Made by a program: the position numbers and the translations under genes. From JAKIVR01 sp035933635 (GTDB lineage: Archaea; Thermoplasmatota; Thermoplasmata; Lutacidiplasmatales; UBA184): DNA of 64,000 nucleotides. Location of the stretch: contig DASYYY010000021.1 in the NCBI GenBank assembly GCA_035933635.1, forward strand, positions 310,001 to 374,000, read 5' to 3'. The notes under the pieces are model-generated. The model did not search any database and had not been told where the DNA came from. It saw nothing but the letters and a program-made list of their open reading frames with translations. Shown in pieces: positions 50,692-59,034 of the stretch (position 1 is its first letter; the number at the start of each line of letters is the position of its first letter).

Positions 50692-51891
50692 GTGGCCCTT
50701 GGGGGCAAACCCCTCCGACTCGGGTTCTTCGGGAACTTCTACCCCTCGGTCTCCCGCCTGGGCCCCACGTCGACCGGCCTCGTAGTACTCTTGAGCCGGT
50801 CCGAGCGGGTGCTGCGGATCATCCTCTTCGGGACCTCCGAATCCGCCATGCCCCCGTTCGCACGAGCGGAGAAGATCGAGATCGTACGCTCGTGGGGCAT
50901 CGATCGCCCGTTGGAGTTGATCCGGACCGGGGTCCTGATGTTCGAGCGCCGCAGGGAGTTCGACGCCGTCGTGTTCAACGTCTACCTCACCGGCTTCGGG
51001 CGGAGCTGGACGAGCAATGGCATCGGTCTGCTCGTCCCGGTGTTCGTGGCGCTGGCGGCGCGCCGACCGACACTGGTCTACCTCCACAACGTCGTCGAAG
51101 CGCAACGGCCCGAGGCGTTGGGCTACCGCGTCGGCCGCACGCGCATCCGGATCGCACAATTCTTGGAGCGACTGCTCGCCGCCACGACCCGGCTCTACGT
51201 CCCCCTCGAGAGCCAGCAGCGGGCCTTGCGCCGGTCGGGCACCCAATCGTCGAGCTCGTTCGTGATACCCTACCTCGAAGGAGTGTTCGGAGCATTGGAT
51301 CGGCTCGATGGGCCCGAGCCCGACCGCCGCCCTCCGGTCGCGGCGCGCCCGCGGGTCCTCCTCTTCGGAGCGTGGGGCCCGCAGAAGGACCTGGCGGGGG
51401 CACTGGAATCGCTGGGCACGCTGCGCGAGCAGGGTCTGGCGGTGGAGGTGACCGTCGCCGGGAGCGTGAACAACAACTTCCACCATTACACCCGAGAGCT
51501 CGAGCAGTTGCGCCGCCGATGGGGGCCCAACGGCGTGCGCTTCCAGCTCGGCGTGGGCGAATCCGAGGTCGCGGGCCTCCTCGAGAACTGCGACGTGCTG
51601 TTCCTCCCGTACCGGGCCGCCGGTGGGTACTCGGCCGTGATGAACCTCGGAGCGATGTTCGGGGTTCGGATCCTTGCCTACGAGCTGCCCGAGCTGCGCG
51701 AGTTCGACCGGCTTCTCGGTGCCGGCACCCTGTTCGTTCCGGGGCCCGATCCGATCCTGATTCGGCGGGCCATCGAACTCGCGCTAGCACCGGCCGACCG
51801 GGACCACGACCGCGGGGCCGCGGGTTTTCGGGCCCGGCTCCGACGCGCGCAGGCGGCCGTCGATGACTTCGCCGCTCGGTGCCGGGCCTGA
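50692..51891 (+). CDS. Glycosyltransferase (GT4-like)
   Basis: A 399-residue protein with GT-B character: PLRLGFFGNFYPSVSRLGPTST at the N-terminus, YLHNVVEAQRPE in the middle, PRVLLFGAWGPQKDLAGALES as the donor-domain start and VLFLPYRAAGGYSAVMNLGAMFGVRILAYE in place of the usual EX7E motif. The Glu residues of that motif are not obvious, so this may be a divergent or unusual family. The GTG start gives a leaderless message. The next GT4 gene begins 3 bp after its stop. Confidence 0.75.
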   Translation: MALGGKPLRLGFFGNFYPSVSRLGPTSTGLVVLLSRSERVLRIILFGTSESAMPPFARAEKIEIVRSWGIDRPLELIRTGVLMFERRREFDAVVFNVYLTGFGRSWTSNGIGLLVPVFVALAARRPTLVYLHNVVEAQRPEALGYRVGRTRIRIAQFLERLLAATTRLYVPLESQQRALRRSGTQSSSSFVIPYLEGVFGALDRLDGPEPDRRPPVAARPRVLLFGAWGPQKDLAGALESLGTLREQGLAVEVTVAGSVNNNFHHYTRELEQLRRRWGPNGVRFQLGVGESEVAGLLENCDVLFLPYRAAGGYSAVMNLGAMFGVRILAYELPELREFDRLLGAGTLFVPGPDPILIRRAIELALAPADRDHDRGAAGFRARLRRAQAAVDDFAARCRA

Positions 51892-51894
51892 CCG

Positions 51895-53073
51895 ATGGGG
51901 GAGAGTTCAGCCTCGAACCCCGGCGACCCTCGAGAGGATCCGCCCCGGCCCGCCCCGAGCGCGGGTATGGGCCCGAGGGTCTGTTACGCCCTCGTCTCAG
52001 CCTCCTACGGGGTCGGCCAGTTCACCGAGATCCTCGGCGTGCTCCGCTCCGCGCCCGCCGGGAGCTCCGCCAGCTTGGTGACGCGTCGGATCGATCCTCG
52101 GGCGGCCGAGGAATTGGGCCGCATCCCCGTGTGCCCGGTCCGCGGGTACTGGTCGTCCCCGCTCAGCGGACAGCTGCGCGCGTTCCTGCGCCGCAGCGAG
52201 CTGGTCTTCGTCAAGAGCGGGCTTCCGTTTCTGCTCGCATCGTCCCGTGCGGAGCGGCCCAGTGTCTATGTGCTCCACCAGCCGGACCCGCCCGGTCTGT
52301 TCACCGGATGGGCGCGGTTGAACCGCGAGTTCGCGGCCCTTGCAGAACGACCGTCGATCCTCCGGCGGGCCACGGCCCTGGTCAGCGTGGCCCCTTGGGT
52401 ACGCGAGTGGTACCTCCGAACGTACGGGATCGATTCGGAGGTCATCCCCGATTCGTTCGATTTCGCCGAGGTCCCCGCCGCCTCCGAAACGGGGACCGAA
52501 CATCCGGGCCCTCGGTTGTTGTCGGTCGGCGATTGGGATGGCGAGCGGGGGCGTAAGCGGACCCACGAACTGGTCGAGTCGATGCCCCGATTGCGGCGGG
52601 CACTCCCGGAGGCTACGCTCACGCTCGCGGGCCTATCGCCCGGGCCCCGAGCGGAGCTGTCCCGGCGGGCTGCCGGTCTCCGGCTGGACGGGTCGGTCCG
52701 GGTGTTGGGAAAGCTGCCGCGCACGGAGGTCGACCAGCTGTATGCCGGCGCCGACGTATACCTGACCGCGTCGATCTGTGAGGGATTCTATCGACCGCTC
52801 ATCGAGTCCTTCCACGCCGGCTGTCCGGGGGTAGTGCGGGACCCGAGCGGTCTGGTCGACCCGGTCTGTCACGGTGCGGCCCACCATCTCCGTGCGTCGG
52901 GGGCCGGGGCGCTCTACGACGGCACACCGCAGGGTCTCGCGGAGGCGGTGGAGTCCGTGTACCGAGACCGGCGGAGCCTGGCCGGGCCGGCCCGCGCGTA
53001 CTCTGCCGCCTTCGAGCGTTCCCGGATCACACCGAGGTACGCCCGTCTCTTCGAGCGCGTCGTCGGCCGCTGA
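51895..53073 (+). CDS. Family 4 glycosyltransferase
   Basis: A 392-residue GT-B enzyme. The N-terminal 25 residues are Pro-rich, and an internal ATG (MGPRVCYALVSASYG) is an alternative start closer to the conserved strand. The donor domain shows VIPDSFDF, LLSVGDWDGERGRKRTHELVESM, and YLTASICEGFYRPLIESFHAG with the EX7E-like arrangement. It is the second gene of the rightward operon; donor and acceptor unknown. Confidence 0.84.
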   Translation: MGESSASNPGDPREDPPRPAPSAGMGPRVCYALVSASYGVGQFTEILGVLRSAPAGSSASLVTRRIDPRAAEELGRIPVCPVRGYWSSPLSGQLRAFLRRSELVFVKSGLPFLLASSRAERPSVYVLHQPDPPGLFTGWARLNREFAALAERPSILRRATALVSVAPWVREWYLRTYGIDSEVIPDSFDFAEVPAASETGTEHPGPRLLSVGDWDGERGRKRTHELVESMPRLRRALPEATLTLAGLSPGPRAELSRRAAGLRLDGSVRVLGKLPRTEVDQLYAGADVYLTASICEGFYRPLIESFHAGCPGVVRDPSGLVDPVCHGAAHHLRASGAGALYDGTPQGLAEAVESVYRDRRSLAGPARAYSAAFERSRITPRYARLFERVVGR

Positions 53074-53086
53074 CGAGGAAGGAGCG

Positions 53087-54037
53087 TTGAGCGATCCGGC
53101 CCGGGCATGGGATCCGAGGGTGCTCGTCGGAGTGTTCTCGGTCAACGAAGGGCGCAATCTCGAGGCGATCGTCGACCAGGTGCTCGAGGAGGGCCCGGGG
53201 CTTCAGGCGTCCGTACTTCTGCTCGACGAAAGCACCGAGCCGGACTCGCTAGCGATCGTAGCCCGCCTGCTCGAGCGCCCCGGTGTGCGCCGGGTGCCCC
53301 GCCCTGCCGGCGTCCGAGGCAAGGTCCCGGCGCTGAACGCGTTGTTCGCCGAGTTCCTGGGGAGCAACGCCGACGTACTGCTCCACTTCGATGCGGACCA
53401 GAGCCTGCGTCCGGGTTGCGTTTCGCGCATGGTGTCCGCCGTGCGCGACGGAGCGGACCTCGCCGCGGCGGTCAGCTACGCGGCCCCGGGACGCACATGG
53501 TTCGAACGGGCGGTCCGGCTGACCCAACGACCCGGTGAGCTGGAGCGTTCTCGGACCGGCGGCACGGACCCGCTCCTCGGGCACAACGGCGCCTACAGCC
53601 GTCGTGCCGTCCAACAGCTCGCTCCGGTGCCGCAGGGCGGGGTGAACGAGGAGCTCTTCCTCCTCTGCCTAGGGGAAGCACGGGGACTTCGGCGGGAGAT
53701 CCTCACGTCCGCGGCCGCAGAATTCCGGCTCCCGTCGACTCCGCGGGACTACATCGTGGGTGCGCAGCGCGTGCAGAACCGGGCGGCGGCCTTTCTGCGC
53801 TGGTGCGACGGGAACGACCCGACCGGTAGCCTAGGACGTCGGGCGCGCGCGGTGACCGCCCGCGTTTACCGACCGCCCTCCCCCGGGACCATACTCGCTG
53901 CGCTCGGGGAGGACCCGCTCGCGGGCTTGCTCCTCCCGGCCGTGCTGAGCCTGAAACTGTGGGTACGATTTCGGCGCCGTCCCTCCGATTCGGATGTGTG
54001 GGACCCGGTGAGGAGCTCCAAAGGGTTCGATCGGTGA
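53087..54037 (+). CDS. Family 2 glycosyltransferase
   Basis: About 316 residues of GT-A type. VLVGVFSVNEGRNLEAIVDQVLEE is the first strand and helix, RPAGVRGKVPALNALFAEF the second part, and LLHFDADQSLRPG holds the DxD motif (Asp-Ala-Asp). A C-terminal hydrophobic stretch (AGLLLPAVLSLKLWV) may contact the membrane. No ATG is available near the start; TTG 53087 after GAGGAAGGAG is used and is uncertain. Last gene of the three-gene rightward glycosyltransferase operon. Confidence 0.8.
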   Translation: MSDPARAWDPRVLVGVFSVNEGRNLEAIVDQVLEEGPGLQASVLLLDESTEPDSLAIVARLLERPGVRRVPRPAGVRGKVPALNALFAEFLGSNADVLLHFDADQSLRPGCVSRMVSAVRDGADLAAAVSYAAPGRTWFERAVRLTQRPGELERSRTGGTDPLLGHNGAYSRRAVQQLAPVPQGGVNEELFLLCLGEARGLRREILTSAAAEFRLPSTPRDYIVGAQRVQNRAAAFLRWCDGNDPTGSLGRRARAVTARVYRPPSPGTILAALGEDPLAGLLLPAVLSLKLWVRFRRRPSDSDVWDPVRSSKGFDR

Positions 54038-54049
54038 GCGCTTCCCACC

Positions 54050-55015
54050 TCAGCGCCGATCGGCCCTCAGGTAGCCCACGTAGCCACCCGTACGGGGCTT
54101 CCAGGCCGGGATACGTCCCGGCAACAAGGTTACCCGGAACCCGGCCGAGGCGAACTTTCTCGACAGGGCGCGGTGCCCGTAGTGGTACTCGACCAGCGCG
54201 TGCCGGAACTTGCGGAGCGAGGGGTCCGAACAGCCCGCGAGGATCTCGTATTCGGCGCCCTCGCAGTCCAGCTTGAGAACGGCGTCCTCGAGCCCTTCCT
54301 TCGCGACCAGCTCCTCGAGGGCGAGCATGGGCGTCTCCTCGCCCTCACGGCGCCCCGCTCCGACGCGAGTACGGGTTCCACCGGCGCGATCGACCCGGAT
54401 CGTCCCGCTCGTGGGGCCGAGAGCGATCCGCTCGACACGGATGGTGGATTCCAGCCTGTTCCGCCGGACGTTGTCGCAGGCCGTGGCAAAGTTCTCGGTG
54501 AGCGGCTCGAGGGCCAGCACGCGCGCGGCACCGCGCAGGGCGAACTCGATCGCTGAATCGCCGATGTTCGCGCCGCCGTCGACCACGACCGCACCGCCGA
54601 CGGGAAGGTTGGTGTAGATCGGATCGAAGAACACACCGGGATCGCCGTTGCCGAGCAAGCCTCTGACTCGAACGGTGGCGCCGACCTCGGAGTTTCGATA
54701 TCTCAGTGTGAGTTCACCGGCCTGGAATCCGACGATCTCCGGTCGATCGACCGCGGAAGGTAGGCCAAGCGACAGCGCGTAGGCGAAGCAGGCCTCCTCG
54801 CTCTCGAGACTCACGCGTTGTCCGGTGTGCAGGATGGCGTCCACGGGCAGGCCACCGGGTCTCTGCACGGCCCGGAGCACGGTGAACCAGTTCCGGTACG
54901 CCCGTCGGTACTTCGTCGTGGCCGCAACCGTCCGCGCGGGCCCCAGCGCCCGGGCCAGCCAGCGCTCCCCCCGCGTCGTGTTCGCCGCGACGAGCGCTCC
55001 CGTGTCCGTGGTCAA
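54050..55015 (-). CDS. FkbM-family SAM-dependent methyltransferase
   Basis: A 321-residue protein. VVVDGGANIGDSAIEFAL is the SAM-binding motif I, ALEPLTENFATACDNVRRN the next, and LKLDCEGAEYEIL is the FkbM signature near the C-terminus. FkbM enzymes O-methylate hydroxyls on sugars or polyketides. Placement in a glycosyltransferase cluster suggests methylation of a surface glycan, which would be a capping step. It converges with the GT2 gene (12 bp between stops). Confidence 0.88.
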   Translation of the reverse strand: MTTDTGALVAANTTRGERWLARALGPARTVAATTKYRRAYRNWFTVLRAVQRPGGLPVDAILHTGQRVSLESEEACFAYALSLGLPSAVDRPEIVGFQAGELTLRYRNSEVGATVRVRGLLGNGDPGVFFDPIYTNLPVGGAVVVDGGANIGDSAIEFALRGAARVLALEPLTENFATACDNVRRNRLESTIRVERIALGPTSGTIRVDRAGGTRTRVGAGRREGEETPMLALEELVAKEGLEDAVLKLDCEGAEYEILAGCSDPSLRKFRHALVEYHYGHRALSRKFASAGFRVTLLPGRIPAWKPRTGGYVGYLRADRR

Positions 55016-55131
55016 GTCCCCCGCCCGATCGGTCTACCCGAGATGGATGTGCCCTCGCCCTTCGACCTGGAGTCGGGCTTTCCTGAGCCGGGGCTACGAT
55101 CCATACTTTCGAGCCCGAACGGCAGCCACCG

Positions 55132-55139
55132 CGATATAG
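55132..55139 (+). promoter_or_regulatory. TATA-like box for the 72-aa membrane protein
   Basis: CGATATAG lies about 30 bp before the ATG at 55168 in an otherwise GC-rich gap of 152 bp. Confidence 0.5.
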
Positions 55140-55167
55140 GCTCGGCGCGTTGGCGAGGGCGCCGCCG

Positions 55168-55386
55168 ATGAACGCCGCCGTACTCGGCTTCGGGGTCGTC
55201 CTGGGTGTGGCCTCCCTGCTTCTCGAGACCTTGTTCGGTATCTGGGGGCCGGCGTTCGCCCGCGGGCAGGCTCTGCTCGAACTGCTGACCTTCCCGGCGT
55301 TCCTGCTGGTCGTGGTCGGGCTCGCCATGGAACGGAGACCGGGGCGCACGGTGGACTTTCCCTCGGCCTGGATTCCTGGGCGCTGA
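55168..55386 (+). CDS. Small membrane protein (72 aa)
   Basis: Two hydrophobic segments (about residues 4-24 and 37-54) separated by FGIWGPAFARGQALL, with a hydrophilic tail ERRPGRTVDFPSAWIPGR. It has its own promoter and a plausible ATG. No family is recognised. It sits alone between the FkbM gene and the pirin gene. Confidence 0.55.
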   Translation: MNAAVLGFGVVLGVASLLLETLFGIWGPAFARGQALLELLTFPAFLLVVVGLAMERRPGRTVDFPSAWIPGR

Positions 55387-55480
55387 GTCCGTCGTGCCGG
55401 GGCCGAGCAGGTAGAGATCGCGTTAGCGCGTCCTTAAACGGCCGGGCGCCGGATTTTGGGTGAGGTTCGAGGGAGGAACG

Positions 55481-56377
55481 ATGTATCGCACCATCCAGAC
55501 CGTGCTCGAGAGCCGACCGACGATCGAGGGGGCCGGCGTCCATCTGCGCCGGGCCTTCGGCCACTCCGAGGTTCCCAAGCTCGACCCCTTCCTGCTGCTC
55601 GATGATTTCCGCTCGGAGAACCCGCTCGAGTACGTCGCGGGGTTCCCCTGGCATCCCCACCGCGGCATCGAGACGGTGACCTACATGGTCGACGGGCGCG
55701 TCGATCACGAGGACAGCATCGGGAACCGGGGAACGATCGGTCGCGGCGATGTCCAGTGGATGACCTCGGGCAGCGGCATCATCCACCAGGAGATGCCGAA
55801 GGTCGACACCCAGCGGAGGATGGGCGGGTTCCAACTCTGGCTGAACCTGCCGGCGGCCGAGAAGATGACCGACCCGAGATACCAGGAGGTCAAGTCCGGA
55901 CAGATCCCCGAGGTCGAGCCCGCACGGGGGGTCCGTGCCAAGGTCATCGCGGGAAATTTGGCGGGAACCGCCGGACCGGTTCGCGACCTGAAGGTCGACG
56001 CGACCTATCTCGACGTACGAATGGAACCGGGCCACGAGTACGCCCTGCCGATTCCCGACGGTCAGACGCTGTTCACCTACGTGCTGGAGGGCAAGGGCGC
56101 CTTCGATCCGGAGGGACGGGACGTGATCGATTCCGAGAACCTCGTGCTGTTCGACCGGGCGGGAACGATGCGGGTCCGCTCGCTGGACGTTCCGCTAAGG
56201 TTCCTGGTCGTGGCGGGCCAGCCGCTCGGCGAACCGGTCGCGTGGTGGGGTCCGATCGTGATGAACGACCGCAAGCAGCTCGAGACCGCGGTCGAGGAGT
56301 ACCAGAACGGGACCTTCGTCAAGCGCGGTTCGGCGACGCCGCCCTCCCGACGCGCGCGGGACGGCAGCGCGAGCTAG
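55481..56377 (+). CDS. Pirin family protein
   Basis: A 298-residue bicupin. The N-terminal cupin has DPFLLLDDF, then FPWHPHRGIETVTYMVDG with the metal-binding His residues, and SGSGIIHQEMP with a further His and Glu. The C-terminal cupin starts near TYLDVRMEPGHEYALP. Prokaryotic pirins can act as quercetin dioxygenases or regulate enzymes. ATG 55481 follows GAGGGAGGAACG, a good Shine-Dalgarno; an in-frame ATG-type start at 55460 would add seven residues. Function in this organism is not predictable. Confidence 0.92.
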   Translation: MYRTIQTVLESRPTIEGAGVHLRRAFGHSEVPKLDPFLLLDDFRSENPLEYVAGFPWHPHRGIETVTYMVDGRVDHEDSIGNRGTIGRGDVQWMTSGSGIIHQEMPKVDTQRRMGGFQLWLNLPAAEKMTDPRYQEVKSGQIPEVEPARGVRAKVIAGNLAGTAGPVRDLKVDATYLDVRMEPGHEYALPIPDGQTLFTYVLEGKGAFDPEGRDVIDSENLVLFDRAGTMRVRSLDVPLRFLVVAGQPLGEPVAWWGPIVMNDRKQLETAVEEYQNGTFVKRGSATPPSRRARDGSAS

Positions 56378-56422
56378 GCGACCGTCGTCCGACCGTTCGC
56401 GCCGAAGGGGCGAACGTTAGGA

Positions 56423-56445
56423 GCCCGGGTCGCTCCGACCCGGGC
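56423..56445. terminator. Perfect 10-bp hairpin between pirin and zinc-finger genes
   Basis: GCCCGGGTCG (56423-56432), loop CTC and CGACCCGGGC (56436-56445) pair without mismatch, ending 14 bp before the next ATG. It could end pirin transcription, act as an operator for the next gene or lie in its leader. No T-run follows, so the terminator label is tentative. Confidence 0.4.
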
Positions 56446-56459
56446 GAGGCACGGGCGCG

Positions 56460-57287
56460 ATGACCGATCCGGAGGAACCGAGCGCGTCCGAATCCGGGAG
56501 GCGGACCAGCGCGACGGCAGCCGTCCACTCCGGCGTGCTCGCGTGCGAGGTCTGTGGTCGGGACACACCGCACCGGATCCTCCATGTCGAATCGGGTTCG
56601 CCCGGCGGTGCCCTGACGGGCATCGCGCGTTGCCAGGTCTGCCGCACGGTGCACCGGTTCCAGATCCTCCGAGCGCGCACGCGAGAGGTCCGCGTGATCG
56701 CATCGGACGGCCCCGCCTCACGGACGCTCGTCGCGAGCGTGCCCCTCGATCGGACCTGGGTCCCCGGGGACCGGCTCCAGGTCGGGTCCGAGGAACTGGT
56801 GGTGCGGAAGATCGAGTCGACAAAGGGCCGGCCGATGCCGAGCGCTCGCACGGCGAAGGTGGCCGCGTTCTGGGCCACGGTCGATCGCGGCGCCGTGGTG
56901 CCCGTTTCGCTGATCGAGGGCCGGCACACGTCCGCTCGGAGGCTGCTCCTGCGGCCGGAGACCCCCATCACCGTGGGCTCGCCGTTGGAAGTGGACCACG
57001 AGCGCGTTCGCGTCAGCGCCCTGCGGGCCGACGGAAGGACCTGGGCCCGGCCCGGCGATAGCTTCCCCGCCGCCCGGGTGCAACGCGTTTACGCCCGGCG
57101 GAACGACAGCCCACCGGCCGGCAACAGGGGCTGGAGCAGTCCACGCCCGAGCTCGAGCTCCACGGCGAGCGCCCGTTCGGTTTCATCCCGAGTACGCTCC
57201 TCACCGGGTACCAGGACCGCGCGCAGGGTCCCCCGTGAGCGCAGCGCCGAGGGCGGGGCGACGCTCCAGAGCTCGACGTCCTCGTAG
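56460..57287 (+). CDS. Zinc-finger protein of the HVO_0476 type
   Basis: The conserved part is about residues 1-216. CEVCGRDTPHRILHVES and CQVCRTVHRF give a CxxC-x(n)-CxxC zinc ribbon, then a beta-rich region with repeated short domains (PLDRTWVPGDRLQVGSEELVVRKIES and SPLEVDHERVRVSAL) follows. Proteins of this sort are common in archaea with no firm function. After NDSPPAG the frame runs on for 60 Ser/Arg-rich residues antisense to the rqcH 3' end; that part looks like a shadow without a stop codon, yet the stop at 57287 is the first. Overlap with rqcH is 199 bp. Confidence 0.68.
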   Translation: MTDPEEPSASESGRRTSATAAVHSGVLACEVCGRDTPHRILHVESGSPGGALTGIARCQVCRTVHRFQILRARTREVRVIASDGPASRTLVASVPLDRTWVPGDRLQVGSEELVVRKIESTKGRPMPSARTAKVAAFWATVDRGAVVPVSLIEGRHTSARRLLLRPETPITVGSPLEVDHERVRVSALRADGRTWARPGDSFPAARVQRVYARRNDSPPAGNRGWSSPRPSSSSTASARSVSSRVRSSPGTRTARRVPRERSAEGGATLQSSTSS

Positions 57288-58978
57288 CGAATGGTTCCGA
57301 CCCCGAGCTCCAGCGGCAGGTCGCGCATCAAGTGCCGGGTGCCCTGGATGACCCACGCGCCCCGGGCCACGAACTCGCCGGTCCCCCCGGTCTTTGAGAC
57401 CTGGTCGGCCTCCACCCAGTACGCGTCTCCGGAGGCACGGCCGGCGCGCCATGCCTTGGAGAAGGCCAGCCCGAACTGACCGGCCTCGCGGAAGGTGAGC
57501 TCGGTCAGCTCCGGCTGTCCGGGTTCGGGGTGCTTGATGACCACGCTCGGCGCCCCATGGAGGTCGGCGTGAAGGTAGCGATCGCCGGGGCCGAGGTAGC
57601 GCTTGACGACGCGGTCGTTGGAGACGGCGTCCTTGCCGCCGAGCACGATCGCCCCCTCGGAGGAGATGAACCAGCGAAGCTGTTCGAACCAGAAGTGGCG
57701 TCGCGGTGGCGACTTCGTCGACCGTGCGGCCCGCGGTTCGGGGCGGGCGGCACGCAAAGCGGTTTCTGTGGCCCCGAGCGCCTCGCGCGCCCCGCGCAAC
57801 CGTTCCTGTCCCCGCTTCATCTCCTCGAACAGGGCTTGCGCCGAAACGCGCGGGTCCTGACCCCGACGGAGACGCAGCCGTTTCCCCCCCAGCTCGGCGT
57901 CGACAAATCCATCGTCGGTAGGGCCCGGGTTCGAGCCCGCCAGCGCTGCCTCAGCGGCCGGATAATTGGCGAGGATCGCCTCGGCGCTCCCGCGGAGCTC
58001 GGCGACCTCCGCCGTGAGTCGGTCGATCGCCTCCGCCTGCTGGGTGCGAGTGCGCATCAATTCCTCCCGCCGAGTGCTCTCCGGGGTGGCGACGGCGACC
58101 TCGCGGACCAGTCCGCCAAAGTACGCCTCGGCGGCCTCGGAGAAGGTCGACGTCCGCTCCTCGACGACCTCCGGGCGCGAGGTGAATCGGCGGGCAGCGA
58201 TGGGCTCGACGTCGACGACGACCGGACCGTCTCGGTAGAGGAAGCCCGAGGGGGTATCCCCCAGCTCGCCCACCAGCTCCCGAACCGCGTGGGCGAGCGC
58301 CTCCGCCGCCGTCGGGGCGTCCTCCCGCGCGGGGACGGTCCCGGATAATCGGCAGCGGGCGAGCAGCTCCTCGGCCACCGGTCCGCCGAACGCGAGCTTA
58401 GCGGCCAGCGTGCTGACGCGGTCGGTCCGACTGGCGATCAGCGCCTGGGCGAGCTCGGCCGTCCCCAGTTCGAACGGGTTCGACCGGGAGGGCGGCGGTT
58501 GGTAGGCCGCGCCGATGCGCAGCGTCCGGTGCGCCCACGCCCTCGGAAAGGCGACCGCCGCGACCCGCTCGCCCCGTACGACGACGAGATTGCCCCGCCC
58601 GAAGAGCTCCACTGCGAGCCGTAGAGGCTCGTCCACGTCCCCCCTCTGCAGGTCGAGCTCGAGGTATCGTTCCCCACCCGGGTCGCCGATCCCGTTGCAG
58701 ACCGCCCCCGAGAGCAACCGCCGGAGCTCGCGTGCGAACGGCGTCAGATCCTCGGACCGTTCGGGCACCTCGGCCAGCACGGCGGCGTACCGCCCCGGAA
58801 CGATCCGAAACGCGCGCCGACCACGGGCCGGTGCCCGCAGCGTCAGGATCCATCCCCCGTGCTCGGGGTCGTCGAACGCCTTGTCCACCCGGAACCGGCC
58901 CAAAGTGCGGAGTTCGCGAACGAGGGCCAGCGTGTCGAGTGAGGTAAATCGGTCCTTCGCCGGGGCGGTCGCGTCCAC
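57089..58978 (-). CDS. rqcH: RqcH/NFACT-family ribosome quality-control protein
   Basis: A 629-residue protein of the NEMF/Rqc2/RqcH family. The NFACT-N domain begins FTSLDTLALVRELRTL, and ELFGRGNLVVV follows; helix-hairpin-helix parts lie near residues 180-240. A coiled-coil middle (about 300-430) contains RREELMRTRTQQAEAIDRL. The NFACT-R domain has HFWFEQLRWFISSEGAIVLGGKDAVSNDRVVKRYL and YLHADLHGAPSVVIK. RqcH binds stalled large ribosomal subunits and recruits tRNA-Ala to add C-terminal tails. Convergent with the zinc-finger gene. Confidence 0.92.
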   Translation of the reverse strand: MDATAPAKDRFTSLDTLALVRELRTLGRFRVDKAFDDPEHGGWILTLRAPARGRRAFRIVPGRYAAVLAEVPERSEDLTPFARELRRLLSGAVCNGIGDPGGERYLELDLQRGDVDEPLRLAVELFGRGNLVVVRGERVAAVAFPRAWAHRTLRIGAAYQPPPSRSNPFELGTAELAQALIASRTDRVSTLAAKLAFGGPVAEELLARCRLSGTVPAREDAPTAAEALAHAVRELVGELGDTPSGFLYRDGPVVVDVEPIAARRFTSRPEVVEERTSTFSEAAEAYFGGLVREVAVATPESTRREELMRTRTQQAEAIDRLTAEVAELRGSAEAILANYPAAEAALAGSNPGPTDDGFVDAELGGKRLRLRRGQDPRVSAQALFEEMKRGQERLRGAREALGATETALRAARPEPRAARSTKSPPRRHFWFEQLRWFISSEGAIVLGGKDAVSNDRVVKRYLGPGDRYLHADLHGAPSVVIKHPEPGQPELTELTFREAGQFGLAFSKAWRAGRASGDAYWVEADQVSKTGGTGEFVARGAWVIQGTRHLMRDLPLELGVGTIRYEDVELWSVAPPSALRSRGTLRAVLVPGEERTRDETERALAVELELGRGLLQPLLPAGGLSFRRA

Positions 58979-59034
58979 GTTCCCTCCACCAGCGAGCCCG
59001 GACGCGTTAAGGCAGTTCGCCGGTCGTCCCGAGC

